Positions 1 to 8,551 of a stretch of 64,000 nucleotides of DNA are shown here, one piece after another. The notes under the pieces are model-generated. The model was not told the origin of the DNA. It saw only the letters and a list, made by a program, of their open reading frames with translations, and did no database searches. This DNA comes from Trichococcus shcherbakoviae (GTDB taxonomy: Bacteria; Bacillota; Bacilli; Lactobacillales; Aerococcaceae): assembly GCF_963666195.1 (NCBI RefSeq), contig NZ_OY762653.1, positions 248,001 through 312,000 of the forward strand, read 5' to 3'. Positions within the stretch are counted from its first letter, which is position 1. Every line of letters begins with the position of its first letter. The translations under genes were made by a program, and so were the position numbers.

Positions 1-1
1 A

Positions 2-505
2 ACATCCACAGTGCATGGCCACCTGTCGCGGCTTGAAAAAAATGGCTTCATCCAACGCGACCCTACAAAACCACGTGCGATCGAACTGACCCAAGCAGGT
101 CTGGACAAACTCGGGATCATGTCGGATAAAATGCCGTTGTTGGGTACCGTCACAGCTGGAGCTCCCATCTTGGCTGTCGAAGAAGCAACCGATTATTTCC
201 CGGTTCCGCCGGATCTGAAATCCGCTTCCGGAAGTTTGTTTATGCTGAAGATCCGCGGAGAAAGCATGATCGACGCAGGCATATTCGATGGCGACTCAGT
301 CATCATCAGAAAACAAGCCACGGCTGAAAACGGCGATATCGTCATAGCCATGACGGACGATGATGAAGCGACCTGCAAACGATTCTACAAAGAAAACAAC
401 TACTATCGTCTGCAACCAGAAAATGCGAGCATGGATCCGATCATCCTGGATTCCGTCATCATTCTGGGGAAAGTAGTCGGTCTGTACCGGAACCACATTA
501 TTTAA
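2..505 (+). CDS. lexA: LexA repressor, 5'-truncated by window edge
   Basis: SOS-response repressor and self-cleaving serine protease. The frame is open to the first bases of the window, beginning in the recognition part of the winged helix-turn-helix ([17 protein letters not shown]), so the true start lies outside. Visible landmarks are the Ala-Gly autocleavage site in GTVTAGAPI, the catalytic serine in [13 protein letters not shown] and the catalytic lysine in EATCKRFY. The C-terminus ends normally ([10 protein letters not shown]) and is followed by a strong terminator. A GTG at position 11 is only an internal valine codon. Family assignment is essentially certain; only the N-terminal part is missing. 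Confidence 0.96.
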   Translation, partial: TSTVHGHLSRLEKNGFIQRDPTKPRAIELTQAGLDKLGIMSDKMPLLGTVTAGAPILAVEEATDYFPVPPDLKSASGSLFMLKIRGESMIDAGIFDGDSVIIRKQATAENGDIVIAMTDDDEATCKRFYKENNYYRLQPENASMDPIILDSVIILGKVVGLYRNHII

Positions 506-526
506 CGGATAGTCCCCGATTGTTGC

Positions 527-557
527 AAAAAGGCTGCCAACTACTGGCAGCCTTTTT
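527..557. terminator. Bidirectional intrinsic terminator between lexA and apt
   Basis: An 8-bp stem (GGCTGCCA at 532-539, TGGCAGCC at 545-552) is flanked by AAAA on the left and TTTTT on the right. It can therefore stop both the rightward lexA and the leftward recJ-apt transcripts, which converge here. Confidence 0.9.
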
Positions 558-591
558 GCGCGTCTATTCATTTTCGGATTGTTTGTTGTTC

Positions 592-1104
592 TTAGTATTC
601 CATCAGCGTGAAGATGTCATACCCTTGGATCAGGTCACGGCCCTTTAAATCCAACAACTCGATCAGGAATGCCAAACCGACGACTTCTCCGCCTAATTTT
701 TCCACCAATTCGATGGTTGCGGCTGTAGTGCCGCCAGTTGCCAACAAGTCATCGCAAACCAGCACTTTATCTCCAGGAAGGATGGCATCTTGATGCAATT
801 GCAGCGTTGCTTTTCCGTATTCTAGTCCGTAGGAAACTTCCACCGTTTCGCGCGGCAATTTGCCTTTTTTGCGGGCCATTGCGAATCCGCAGCCTAATTC
901 CACAGCGACTGGGCAACCGACCATGAAACCACGCGCTTCAGGTCCGACTACTTTATCGACATTCAAATCTTGGGCATATTTCACGATCTCTTTGATTGAA
1001 TAGCGGTAAGCTTCTCCGTTCGCCATCAAGGGTGAAATATCGCGGAAAATGATGCCTTGTTCCGGGAAATCTTTGACATCAGCAATATATTGTTTCAAAT
1101 CCAT
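592..1104 (-). CDS. apt: Adenine phosphoribosyltransferase
   Basis: Purine salvage enzyme converting adenine and PRPP to AMP in the cytoplasm. The 170-residue length is standard. The PRPP-binding motif [14 protein letters not shown] sits at residues 114-127, and an N-terminal FRDISPL segment is typical of the family. It starts at an ATG behind a TAGGAGG-like ribosome binding site. The gene lies 16 bp downstream of recJ and is probably its operon partner, an arrangement seen in other Firmicutes. Confidence 0.96.
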   Translation of the reverse strand: MDLKQYIADVKDFPEQGIIFRDISPLMANGEAYRYSIKEIVKYAQDLNVDKVVGPEARGFMVGCPVAVELGCGFAMARKKGKLPRETVEVSYGLEYGKATLQLHQDAILPGDKVLVCDDLLATGGTTAATIELVEKLGGEVVGLAFLIELLDLKGRDLIQGYDIFTLMEY

Positions 1105-1120
1105 TTTGTGTTCCTCCTAA

Positions 1121-3451
1121 TTATTGTACCATCATCTGTTCATTCAACCATTTCGTCAACTGCGAAAACGGGCTGTAGATGAATACCTTCTCAGCTTCCA
1201 TTTTCTGCAGGCGATCTTTGTATACTTGAGTGTCGTTCAAAGCCCTTTTGACAGGGTTTTTGACCTCATTGATGAAACCATTGTCTATTGTAACAAATCC
1301 CGCCTCCAAAAACACTTGAATCATAAAAATGGCAAGATTTTTTTTGATTTTTAAGTATTCTGCCAAGGCATCTAACCGATTTCTCACATCGATATCCTTA
1401 TGTGAACGGATATATTGGTAAAACTTTGCAAACTGGTCTTTCGGAGGGATTCCATCAGCATAAACGCTGTTCGATTCATGAGAGACGACATACACATTTT
1501 CGAACTTATTGCTCTTCAAAAGATCAGCCAGCAAATTCATCTTCAAAGGACACTCGAAAAGCACCAGGTTGCTGGCGCTGACATCCTGCAAGGCGTCCGC
1601 TGTATTGTCAGTGAGCAACGCGGCGTTCGAACTGTTCGGGATGCGCTCATAAAATTGTTTCATGATGCCGGAAGTCGAAAACAGATACAAGGCATCTTCC
1701 ACAGCCAATACCGAATCGTGGATGACGGAACTCCTTTTGTCGAAAAACTGGACATGTTTGTTTTTGATGTCCTTCAGCTGCAGTTGCGGTTTCGCGCTAT
1801 CCCGCCAAACGTTGATCGAAAGCTCCCCGATGAGGGAAACGACATCCGCTTCGTTCAAGTGGTTGCTGATGCTCCCCTTGTTGAAGCCGATCACGTCCAG
1901 AAAGAGGTTTTTGTCCTTGAGTTTGAACTTCAGATGCTTGTTGTCGGCACCAATCTGTCTGATGTCCGTCAAAGGTACATTTTGGAAGCCGAATATAGGC
2001 TTTGGATTATCGGTCCCATAAGGTTTAAGCAATTCCAATTCCTTCAAAAACGGCAGCGTGACATCGGCAAGCGGCAGTATGGCATCTATGTAAATGGATT
2101 CGCCCAACACGATCGCATCGTGATAATCAGCCGCGTAGCTGTTTATCTTTTCAGTGAAGGCGGACAAATCGGCAGCGGGAAGGCTCATGCCTGCTGCCAT
2201 TTTATGCCCTCCGAACTTCGCGAGAAGGTCCTTTGAATCGGTCAACGCACTGTAGATATCCAACGCTTCCGTGCTGCGTGCCGACCCTTTCGCGATGCCG
2301 GTTTTTTCGTTGATGCGGAATAAGATTGCCGGGCGTCCGAATTCTTCGACCAACTTGCTTGCCACGATCCCAAGAACGCCCTCGTGCCAATTCTTGCTCC
2401 CCAACACGACAACATCCGGCATGCTTTCATTCTTTGCCAGTTCGGCGCTGGCTTCTTCATGGATGGATTGGACAATCCCCTGTCTCTCGACATTCTTTTC
2501 CTGTATGTAAGCAACCAGTTCAGCTATTTTTACTTCGTCGAAAGACAGCATCAGTTCAGCTCCCGGGCCCGCATCTTCCAACCGACCGACAGCATTCAAT
2601 CGCGGACCGATGATGAAACCGATGCTTTCCTCGTCCAAATTAGCCGCGTCTATTCCCGCGGCTTCCATCAATGCAGCCAACCCGAGCCGCTGCGTTTGTT
2701 TCATGACTTGCAGTCCATGTTTTACGATCCAACGGTTTTCGCCTGTCAAACTGACCAGATCCGCAACGGTACCGATAGCGGCTAGATCAAGCGATTCGTA
2801 AGGCATTTCGCCCAGAAGAGCCGCCGCAATTTTCAAGGCTACGCCAGCTCCAGAAAGATCCGGGAAAGGATAGGATCCGGCAGGATGTTTCGGGTGGATG
2901 ATGGCATATGCATCAGGCAAGTCATCGGGCAATTCGTGATGGTCGGAAATAATGACATCCACGCCCATTTTTTTTGCCATCGCTATCGGCTCGTGGCCGG
3001 AAACCCCGTTATCGCAAGTCAGGATCAACTGCGCTCCGTTCTCGATCAATTTCTTGAATGCCGTCGCATTTGGGCCATAACCGTCCGTGAAGCGGTTCGG
3101 CAAATAATAGCCGACATTGCCGCCCAAGACTTCGATCGTCTCCACAAGAATGCTGGTGCTTGTGATGCCATCCGCATCATAATCCCCATAGACGACGATT
3201 TCTTCTCCAGCTTCAATAGCTTCAGTCAAGCGATGTACCGCTTTATCCATATCGTGCAGCAGATACGGATCATGGAATTCCATTTCGGCCCCATCAATGA
3301 AAGCTTTGATCTGTTCTTTTGTTTCTAAACCTCGCTGCATGCAAAGCATGACGAATTTTTCTGATAACCCAGTAGCTTGACTGATTTCCTTGCTTACAGA
3401 GTCATCAATTTCTGATTTGTGTAATTTCCAATTCATCTTTGAAGATAACAA
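1121..3451 (-). CDS. recJ: Single-stranded-DNA-specific exonuclease RecJ
   Basis: 5'-3' single-strand exonuclease of recombination and mismatch repair. DHH phosphoesterase motifs are clear: DYDADG at residues 90-95, TCDNG at 145-149 and the diagnostic SDHH at 169-172, followed by a DHHA1 region. At 776 residues it has the C-terminal extension usual for Bacillus-type RecJ. The start is TTG at 3451: an AGGAG lies 8 nt upstream, while the next ATG (codon 6) is too far from it. Two hairpins separate the gene from the LapA-like gene upstream; apt follows closely. Confidence 0.95.
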   Translation of the reverse strand: MLSSKMNWKLHKSEIDDSVSKEISQATGLSEKFVMLCMQRGLETKEQIKAFIDGAEMEFHDPYLLHDMDKAVHRLTEAIEAGEEIVVYGDYDADGITSTSILVETIEVLGGNVGYYLPNRFTDGYGPNATAFKKLIENGAQLILTCDNGVSGHEPIAMAKKMGVDVIISDHHELPDDLPDAYAIIHPKHPAGSYPFPDLSGAGVALKIAAALLGEMPYESLDLAAIGTVADLVSLTGENRWIVKHGLQVMKQTQRLGLAALMEAAGIDAANLDEESIGFIIGPRLNAVGRLEDAGPGAELMLSFDEVKIAELVAYIQEKNVERQGIVQSIHEEASAELAKNESMPDVVVLGSKNWHEGVLGIVASKLVEEFGRPAILFRINEKTGIAKGSARSTEALDIYSALTDSKDLLAKFGGHKMAAGMSLPAADLSAFTEKINSYAADYHDAIVLGESIYIDAILPLADVTLPFLKELELLKPYGTDNPKPIFGFQNVPLTDIRQIGADNKHLKFKLKDKNLFLDVIGFNKGSISNHLNEADVVSLIGELSINVWRDSAKPQLQLKDIKNKHVQFFDKRSSVIHDSVLAVEDALYLFSTSGIMKQFYERIPNSSNAALLTDNTADALQDVSASNLVLFECPLKMNLLADLLKSNKFENVYVVSHESNSVYADGIPPKDQFAKFYQYIRSHKDIDVRNRLDALAEYLKIKKNLAIFMIQVFLEAGFVTIDNGFINEVKNPVKRALNDTQVYKDRLQKMEAEKVFIYSPFSQLTKWLNEQMMVQ

Positions 3452-3507
3452 CTTATCGACTCCTAACTATATAAACTATACAGGCGCACCGAGGCTCCCA
3501 CTAATCC

Positions 3508-3548
3508 AAAAAAGACTAGAAGCTGAACTCGTTCTAGTCTTTTCTTTT
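3508..3548. terminator. Terminator-like hairpin upstream of recJ
   Basis: GACTAGAA (3514-3521) pairs with TTCTAGTC (3532-3539). AAAAAA precedes the stem and a T-rich tract follows, so it can terminate in both directions. On the minus strand it lies between the LapA-like gene and recJ. Confidence 0.75.
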
Positions 3549-3555
3549 GAACTGG

Positions 3556-3590
3556 AAGTGGCCGATCAGGTTAGATCTGCCACTTTTTTT
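3556..3590 (+). terminator. Second terminator-like hairpin before the LapA-like gene end
   Basis: AAGTGGC (3556-3562) pairs with GCCACTT (3579-3585), followed by a run of T on the plus strand. On the minus strand the same stem forms immediately after the LapA-like stop codon but has no T-tract, so its role there is uncertain. Confidence 0.5.
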
Positions 3591-3592
3591 CT

Positions 3593-4003
3593 TCAAATAC
3601 TGCTTGGCTGATTCGGGTTTGCCCCTGTAAACTTCTTGATCAATTCTTCTTCAAGCGAATTGATTTTGCTGTCTTTCTGAGTCAATTCCGTCCGCAGTTC
3701 GGCGAGTTGTTGTTCATACCCGACTTTCGTCGCATCGACTGCTTTTTGGATTTCTTTCCCTTTTGTGTCGATTTCAGCGCGCATTTGTTTAAATTCTTTG
3801 TTCTTCTTAGTTGCACTGCCTGTCGCAACCAACAAGGTGATGAGCGATCCCATCAGGAGAGAAACCAGAATGACGATGATAAGAGGTCCATCCACAACAG
3901 CGAAACCAAAATTGACTGGCACAGAATCGACATTGAAAACGGCAAACAACACAATGATGATGATCAAAATAATGCCCGCTACTAATCTCCACTGATTTTT
4001 CAT
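3593..4003 (-). CDS. LapA-like (DUF1049) membrane protein
   Basis: Small two-helix membrane protein of the lipopolysaccharide-assembly-protein-A-like family, common in Gram-positives without known biochemical role. Two hydrophobic segments (about residues 7-25 and 36-60) are joined by the family-typical VDSVPVNFGFA stretch. A charged coiled-coil tail follows (about 65-130). I chose the ATG at 4003, which gives the expected start MKNQWRLVAG just before the first membrane helix; a GTGGGG-type site lies about 7 nt upstream. Longer frames to 4048 add unlikely residues. The gene sits alone between rnz and recJ. Confidence 0.8.
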   Translation of the reverse strand: MKNQWRLVAGIILIIIIVLFAVFNVDSVPVNFGFAVVDGPLIIVILVSLLMGSLITLLVATGSATKKNKEFKQMRAEIDTKGKEIQKAVDATKVGYEQQLAELRTELTQKDSKINSLEEELIKKFTGANPNQPSSI

Positions 4004-4121
4004 TATAATCGCCCCACTCATTTTGATATTTCCCACTCTTATTATCATCTTTTTGCTGCTGCGTAGTCAACTTGAAGCACTTATCCCCGAAAGGATTCTC
4101 TAGTGAGCAAGCTGCCGGCGA

Positions 4122-5051
4122 TCATTTCGTCAGCGCTATTTCGAATTCATCATAATCGTTGACGAGTTTCGTGTCAGAAAAGACTTTGCGGGCATCCCGC
4201 TGCAACTGATGCGCATTGCCGTTGAGGTAACGCGCGCTGATGTGGGTCAAATAAAGTTGGTTCACGTTTGCTTCTTTGGCCACGTTGGCTGCATCGATGC
4301 AGGTCGAATGGAAATAATCCGACGCAATCGCTTGGTCTTCCTTCCCGAAGGTGCTCTCGTGGACCAGCACATCGGCATTTTTTGCCAAAACGACAGTATT
4401 TTTGGTTCTTCTTGTGTCGCCCAAAATCGTTACGACACGTCCTTTAGTTGTTTTTCCGATAAAATCCAGCCCATTGATGGTTCTCCCGTCAGGCAAAACA
4501 ACGGTCTCCCCATTTTTAAGCTTTCCGTAGAGAGGTCCCGCGGGAACATTCATTTCTTTTAGCTTATCGGCCTGCAATTCGCCTGGATAGTCGGCCTCTT
4601 CGACACGGTACCCGTAGGAAACGATGCCGTGATTCAGTTTTGCGCAACTCACGCGGAATTGCTCGTCTTCAAACACTACGCCATCTTCAGTTATTTCATG
4701 AAAGAAGATCGGATAGCGCAGGTGGGACTGGGATATGCGCAGACTGGTCAGCACAAATTCCTTGATTCCCACAGGGCCATAGATGTTCAAAGGCGTATTT
4801 CCGCCTTGGAAAGCCCTGCTGCTCAAGAACCCGGGCAAGCCGAATATATGATCCCCATGCAGATGGGTGATGAAGATTTTTTCGACTTTTCTGGGCCGGA
4901 TCGTTGTTTTTAGCACACGTTGCTGTGTCCCCTCCCCGCAGTCAAAAAGCCAGATGGCATTGCGTTCATCCAGCAATTTCAATGCAATGCTGGAAAGATT
5001 TCTGCTGGTGGAAGGAACACCCGCTCCGGTGCCTAAAAATTGAATTTTCAT
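4122..5051 (-). CDS. rnz: Ribonuclease Z
   Basis: tRNA 3'-processing endonuclease of the metallo-beta-lactamase fold. The zinc-binding motif HLHGDH is at residues 63-68, with GTGAGVPS at the N-terminus and a later LGDTRRT segment. The 309-residue length fits bacterial RNase Z. The ATG is 2 bp after the stop of the upstream acyltransferase gene, with GGGAG inside that gene's 3' end, which suggests translational coupling in an obgE-acyltransferase-rnz operon. Confidence 0.95.
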   Translation of the reverse strand: MKIQFLGTGAGVPSTSRNLSSIALKLLDERNAIWLFDCGEGTQQRVLKTTIRPRKVEKIFITHLHGDHIFGLPGFLSSRAFQGGNTPLNIYGPVGIKEFVLTSLRISQSHLRYPIFFHEITEDGVVFEDEQFRVSCAKLNHGIVSYGYRVEEADYPGELQADKLKEMNVPAGPLYGKLKNGETVVLPDGRTINGLDFIGKTTKGRVVTILGDTRRTKNTVVLAKNADVLVHESTFGKEDQAIASDYFHSTCIDAANVAKEANVNQLYLTHISARYLNGNAHQLQRDARKVFSDTKLVNDYDEFEIALTK

Positions 5052-5053
5052 AA

Positions 5054-6913
5054 TCAGTTGCTCCCATTTTCATCATTTAATTCTTGATAGATTTCCTCTG
5101 CCACAAAAAGGGCTAATTGTTGCGCACCGATCGGATTCGGATGGACCTGATCCTCCAGAAGCCACTCGTCGTGTCCGCTGCTGAAGGCATTCCAATCCAA
5201 AATATGGACATTGGAATGGTTGCTTTCGGCAAGCGCCAACTGCTCGTTCACGCTGTCCTTCCAGATTCGCGGTACATTCGTCGTGAGGAAAAACAGATTT
5301 CGGGATGTCCCGATTTCCGTTATGAAAGTTTCCATTTGCGTCTGAGTGAAAGTCCCGTTGGAACCCAGAAAGACCACGACTGTGTCATGCAACTGCTCAC
5401 GTTTTTCCAAGTCAGCAATCACCTCAGTGGTTTGGTAAAGCTGTCTGCTGACTGCACCTTCGACAACTGCCCGTCCGAAAATCGTAACCAGCTGATCCGC
5501 GACGGAGAGCAATACGGAATCGCCTATGAAGGTAATATCTGCGCCGTGAGCAAACAAAACGGTCTCTCGTTCGAGCCCTTCGATATTATTGATGGCCCTG
5601 CTGCGGGTGGAATCGTCGCGATTCATCGCTTCCATCTTGCTTTGGCTGGCAGCGATTTGCTCGCGCAGTTCCTGCACAGAGGCATTTTCGCCGGAGCGTG
5701 CTTGGACAAATCCCGTCAGCGCGGTCAACAACAGGCAGAACCCGACGAATGGTGCAAGATTTCCTGAAAAATGCCTGGTTGAACCTTCGGACCCTGAAGC
5801 CTTTATTCGGGCAATCGTATCGGCTGGTCGCCAAAACTGCACGGGCGTCATCTTCCAACGCTTCTTTTCGAATATTTGGTAACCTATTTCGGAGAGGCTG
5901 AGCATGATTGCCAGCTGGATCAATATATGTTGTCCGGGATCAACGCTCGTATCGACTACTTTTGCCTGATAAAGGGAAATCACAGGATAGTACCAAAGAT
6001 AAAGCAGGAAGCTCCGCCTGCCGAGCCACTGAATCGGTTTGAACCGCATCATTTTTGAAAGGCTCGTTGCCGGATGCGCTGTTAAGACTACCCCGACTCC
6101 GATAATGACGCTGTTAAGGTACATTCCGCCTCTGTAGGTGAGCGTCTGACTATCCAGCATCCTGCTGAACATCACGCCGAGAACTGCGTAGCTGAAAAAG
6201 CCTGCAAGCGTCAATCTTCGCTTCGTTCGTTTCGACACCGGCTCGTTCAGCCTCTCTAACGGCCAAACAACCGACAGCGCACTGCCGATCATAAACGAAA
6301 ACAAGCGCGTATCCGTACCGTAATAGACGCGTGAAGCGTCTTCTCCCGGTACATACAGCATAGCCATCGCAAGGGCAGAAAACAAAGAAAGTCCGACCGC
6401 TGTGTAGAGGATTATCCGTTTATCTTTGTACAATGCCAACAGCAACAACACAATCAGTGGCCAGATGACATAGAATTGGCTAATGACAGACAGGAACCAG
6501 AGATGCATGAACGGTGATTGCACATAGAATTGTTCAAAATAAGAACCGCCAACGGAAATTTGCCACCAGTTATTGACCATTCCCAATGACGATAGGAGCC
6601 ATGGCCGCAAATTCAGCAACAGGTCTCTTTGAAACAAAGTGATATAGGCAGTCACCGACAGCAACATCCCTAGCAATGGAAGGAACAACCTCTGAAACCT
6701 TCTGGCCAAATAGCGCTTGTAAGCCAATTTTCCTTTTTGGCCGTATTCTTCGATCACAGACGCTGTGATGAAAAAACCAGTCAGGACGAAAAAGATGTTT
6801 ACAGCCAAGTAACCGCCCGGCAAAACATGAGGCATCAAATGATAGAAAATGATGGCAATAATCGCAAGCGCCCGCATCCCATCCAATGGAACGGAGCGTG
6901 TCTGTGATGTCAC
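5054..6913 (-). CDS. oatA: OatA-type peptidoglycan O-acetyltransferase (acyltransferase-3 + SGNH)
   Basis: Predicted envelope enzyme that moves acetyl groups across the membrane and onto muramic acid, the modification that gives lysozyme resistance. The N-terminal two thirds are an acyltransferase-3 membrane domain (LDGMRALAIIAIIFYH near residue 10, about ten hydrophobic segments). The extracellular SGNH domain holds GDS with the nucleophile near Ser466, GSNG and DQVHP with His near 591. Start is GTG, 8 nt after GGGGGA. Length of 619 residues matches Listeria and Staphylococcus OatA. Acylation of another wall polymer is possible, so substrate is inferred. Confidence 0.82.
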   Translation of the reverse strand: MTSQTRSVPLDGMRALAIIAIIFYHLMPHVLPGGYLAVNIFFVLTGFFITASVIEEYGQKGKLAYKRYLARRFQRLFLPLLGMLLSVTAYITLFQRDLLLNLRPWLLSSLGMVNNWWQISVGGSYFEQFYVQSPFMHLWFLSVISQFYVIWPLIVLLLLALYKDKRIILYTAVGLSLFSALAMAMLYVPGEDASRVYYGTDTRLFSFMIGSALSVVWPLERLNEPVSKRTKRRLTLAGFFSYAVLGVMFSRMLDSQTLTYRGGMYLNSVIIGVGVVLTAHPATSLSKMMRFKPIQWLGRRSFLLYLWYYPVISLYQAKVVDTSVDPGQHILIQLAIMLSLSEIGYQIFEKKRWKMTPVQFWRPADTIARIKASGSEGSTRHFSGNLAPFVGFCLLLTALTGFVQARSGENASVQELREQIAASQSKMEAMNRDDSTRSRAINNIEGLERETVLFAHGADITFIGDSVLLSVADQLVTIFGRAVVEGAVSRQLYQTTEVIADLEKREQLHDTVVVFLGSNGTFTQTQMETFITEIGTSRNLFFLTTNVPRIWKDSVNEQLALAESNHSNVHILDWNAFSSGHDEWLLEDQVHPNPIGAQQLALFVAEEIYQELNDENGSN

Positions 6914-6951
6914 GATAATTATCCCCCATTTATTGATACTGGTGTTGCTTT

Positions 6952-8259
6952 TTAATCGACGAACTCAAAATGGTAGGTCATGATGCGGACCATGTCGCCA
7001 TCTTTCGCTCCCTTAGCCCTCAGTTTTTCATCCACGCCCATGGAACGCAATTGACGCGCGAAACGCATGATGCTTTCGTCATGAGCAAAATTGGTCATGT
7101 TGAATAGTTTTTCCAGTCTTTCGCCGCCCAATACCCACGTGGAATCTGGATCGCGTCCGATAGTGAACTGTTCTTGATTTTCTTCGAATTTGTAAAGGAC
7201 GGATGATTCGACTTCTTCTTCGTCGAACAATGGGAACTCAGGCGTGTCCTTCAGAACTTCAGCAGTGTAATCCAACAATTCGGCTACGCCGGTAGTCGAC
7301 CAGGCTGAAATCGGGAAGATTCTCGGTGCTTCGTCATCTCCGAATTTTTCGGCGATTTGTTGTTTGAAGATTTCAAGATTATCTTCCGCTTCCGCCACAT
7401 CCATTTTATTGGCTACAATCACGGTCGGTCTTTCCAGTAAACGCAATTGGTAACTTTCCAATTCTTTGTTGATTTTTTCATAGTCATCGAAAGGATCTCT
7501 GCCTTCTGTGCCGCCCATATCGATGACATGCAGAATGACTCTCGTGCGCTCGATGTGGCGCAAAAATTGGATCCCTAGACCGACGCCTTGGGACGCGCCC
7601 TCGATCAATCCCGGTAAATCGGCCATGACAAACTCTTCTCCGCTGCGTGTCTGTACCATACCTAAGTTGGGTACAAGCGTAGTGAAGTGATAGGCTGCGA
7701 TTTTTGGTTTCGCTTTTGACACGATCGACAGCAATGTCGATTTACCTACTGACGGGAAGCCTACCAAACCGACGTCCGCGATGACTTTCAGCTCAAGCTC
7801 CAACTCAAGCTCTTGCCCAGGTTCACCGTTTTCGGCGATTTCGGGTGCAGGGTTTCTCGCAGTGGCAAAACGGTTATTCCCGCGTCCGCCACGTCCGCCT
7901 CTTGCGACTACAGCCTGTTGTCCAGGTTCGGTCAAATCAGCAATGAGTTCTTTTGTTTCCGCATTGCGTACAATCGTACCAGGCGGAACCCTTACTATTG
8001 TGTCTTTTGCGCCGCGGCCGAACATACTTTTGCTCATGCCGTTTTCGCCGGGCTTACCTCTGAAATTACGGTTATAGCGGAAATCCAATAACGTGCGCAG
8101 ACCTGGATCCACTTCAAATATGATGCTTCCTCCGCGGCCGCCATCGCCACCTGCAGGCCCCCCATCGGGAACATACTTTTCGCGACGGAACGCTACCATT
8201 CCATCGCCGCCTTTACCGGCTTTTACATGCACTTTTGCATGATCCAAAAACATTGACAT
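6952..8259 (-). CDS. obgE: Obg GTPase (ribosome assembly)
   Basis: Essential GTPase acting in 50S maturation and stress signalling. It has the glycine-rich Obg fold (residues 1-158, many GGxGG turns), a G domain (G1 GFPSVGKS at 167-174, G3 DLPGLIEG, G4 NKMD) and a C-terminal OCT domain (about 350-430). [10 protein letters not shown]-like stretch just before the G domain (about 150-158) is a little unusual. ATG follows AAGGGGG by 7 nt. The leader contains a perfect 9-bp inverted repeat (8281-8305). Confidence 0.97.
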   Translation of the reverse strand: MSMFLDHAKVHVKAGKGGDGMVAFRREKYVPDGGPAGGDGGRGGSIIFEVDPGLRTLLDFRYNRNFRGKPGENGMSKSMFGRGAKDTIVRVPPGTIVRNAETKELIADLTEPGQQAVVARGGRGGRGNNRFATARNPAPEIAENGEPGQELELELELKVIADVGLVGFPSVGKSTLLSIVSKAKPKIAAYHFTTLVPNLGMVQTRSGEEFVMADLPGLIEGASQGVGLGIQFLRHIERTRVILHVIDMGGTEGRDPFDDYEKINKELESYQLRLLERPTVIVANKMDVAEAEDNLEIFKQQIAEKFGDDEAPRIFPISAWSTTGVAELLDYTAEVLKDTPEFPLFDEEEVESSVLYKFEENQEQFTIGRDPDSTWVLGGERLEKLFNMTNFAHDESIMRFARQLRSMGVDEKLRAKGAKDGDMVRIMTYHFEFVD

Positions 8260-8280
8260 CTTTTTTCCCCCTTGGAAAAC

Positions 8281-8305
8281 TGTTCGGCACTCTTTATGCC
8301 GAACA
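8281..8305 (-). promoter_or_regulatory. Perfect inverted repeat in the obgE leader
   Basis: TGTTCGGCA (8281-8289) and TGCCGAACA (8297-8305) form a perfect 9-bp arm pair around a 7-nt spacer. It lies about 20 bp before the obgE start and just upstream of its ribosome binding site. There is no T-tract, so it is not a classical terminator. It could be an operator or an mRNA hairpin; function unknown. The rest of 8306-8495 shows only AT-rich sequence. Confidence 0.5.
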
Positions 8306-8495
8306 AAATAATTCGATTGGTCCGACTTTTTTCAGATGCGCTTCCGCACTTCAAAAAATTGGACAAGTATCTTTAACAAATAATTTGAGCTCCGTCTATT
8401 GAAGCGCTCATTCTTCCCTCTTAATTTACCATATTAACCAAAAAACGAAAAGAAAATACAGTCTTGAAGGTATCGATCCAGCCCGCACCTGGCGG

Positions 8496-8545
8496 AAGAC
8501 AAAATGATGGAGCCGGGAGTAAACAATGTTAGCCCCGCCTCCATC
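8496..8545 (-). terminator. Intrinsic terminator after glyS
   Basis: On the minus strand a GATGGAGGCGGG...CCCGGCTCCATC stem is followed by ATTTTGTCTT, directly after the glyS stop codon. The stem has one bulge and the tail is moderately T-rich. Confidence 0.75.
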
Positions 8546-8551
8546 ACTTCA

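Noticed and set aside
11-505. GTG at position 11 as the start of lexA
   Set aside because: The frame is open to the window edge and the preceding codons continue the LexA helix-turn-helix, so the gene is simply truncated.
1415-2236. 273-codon plus-strand frame opposite recJ
   Set aside because: Shadow of the recJ coding sequence; no family resemblance and no start signals.
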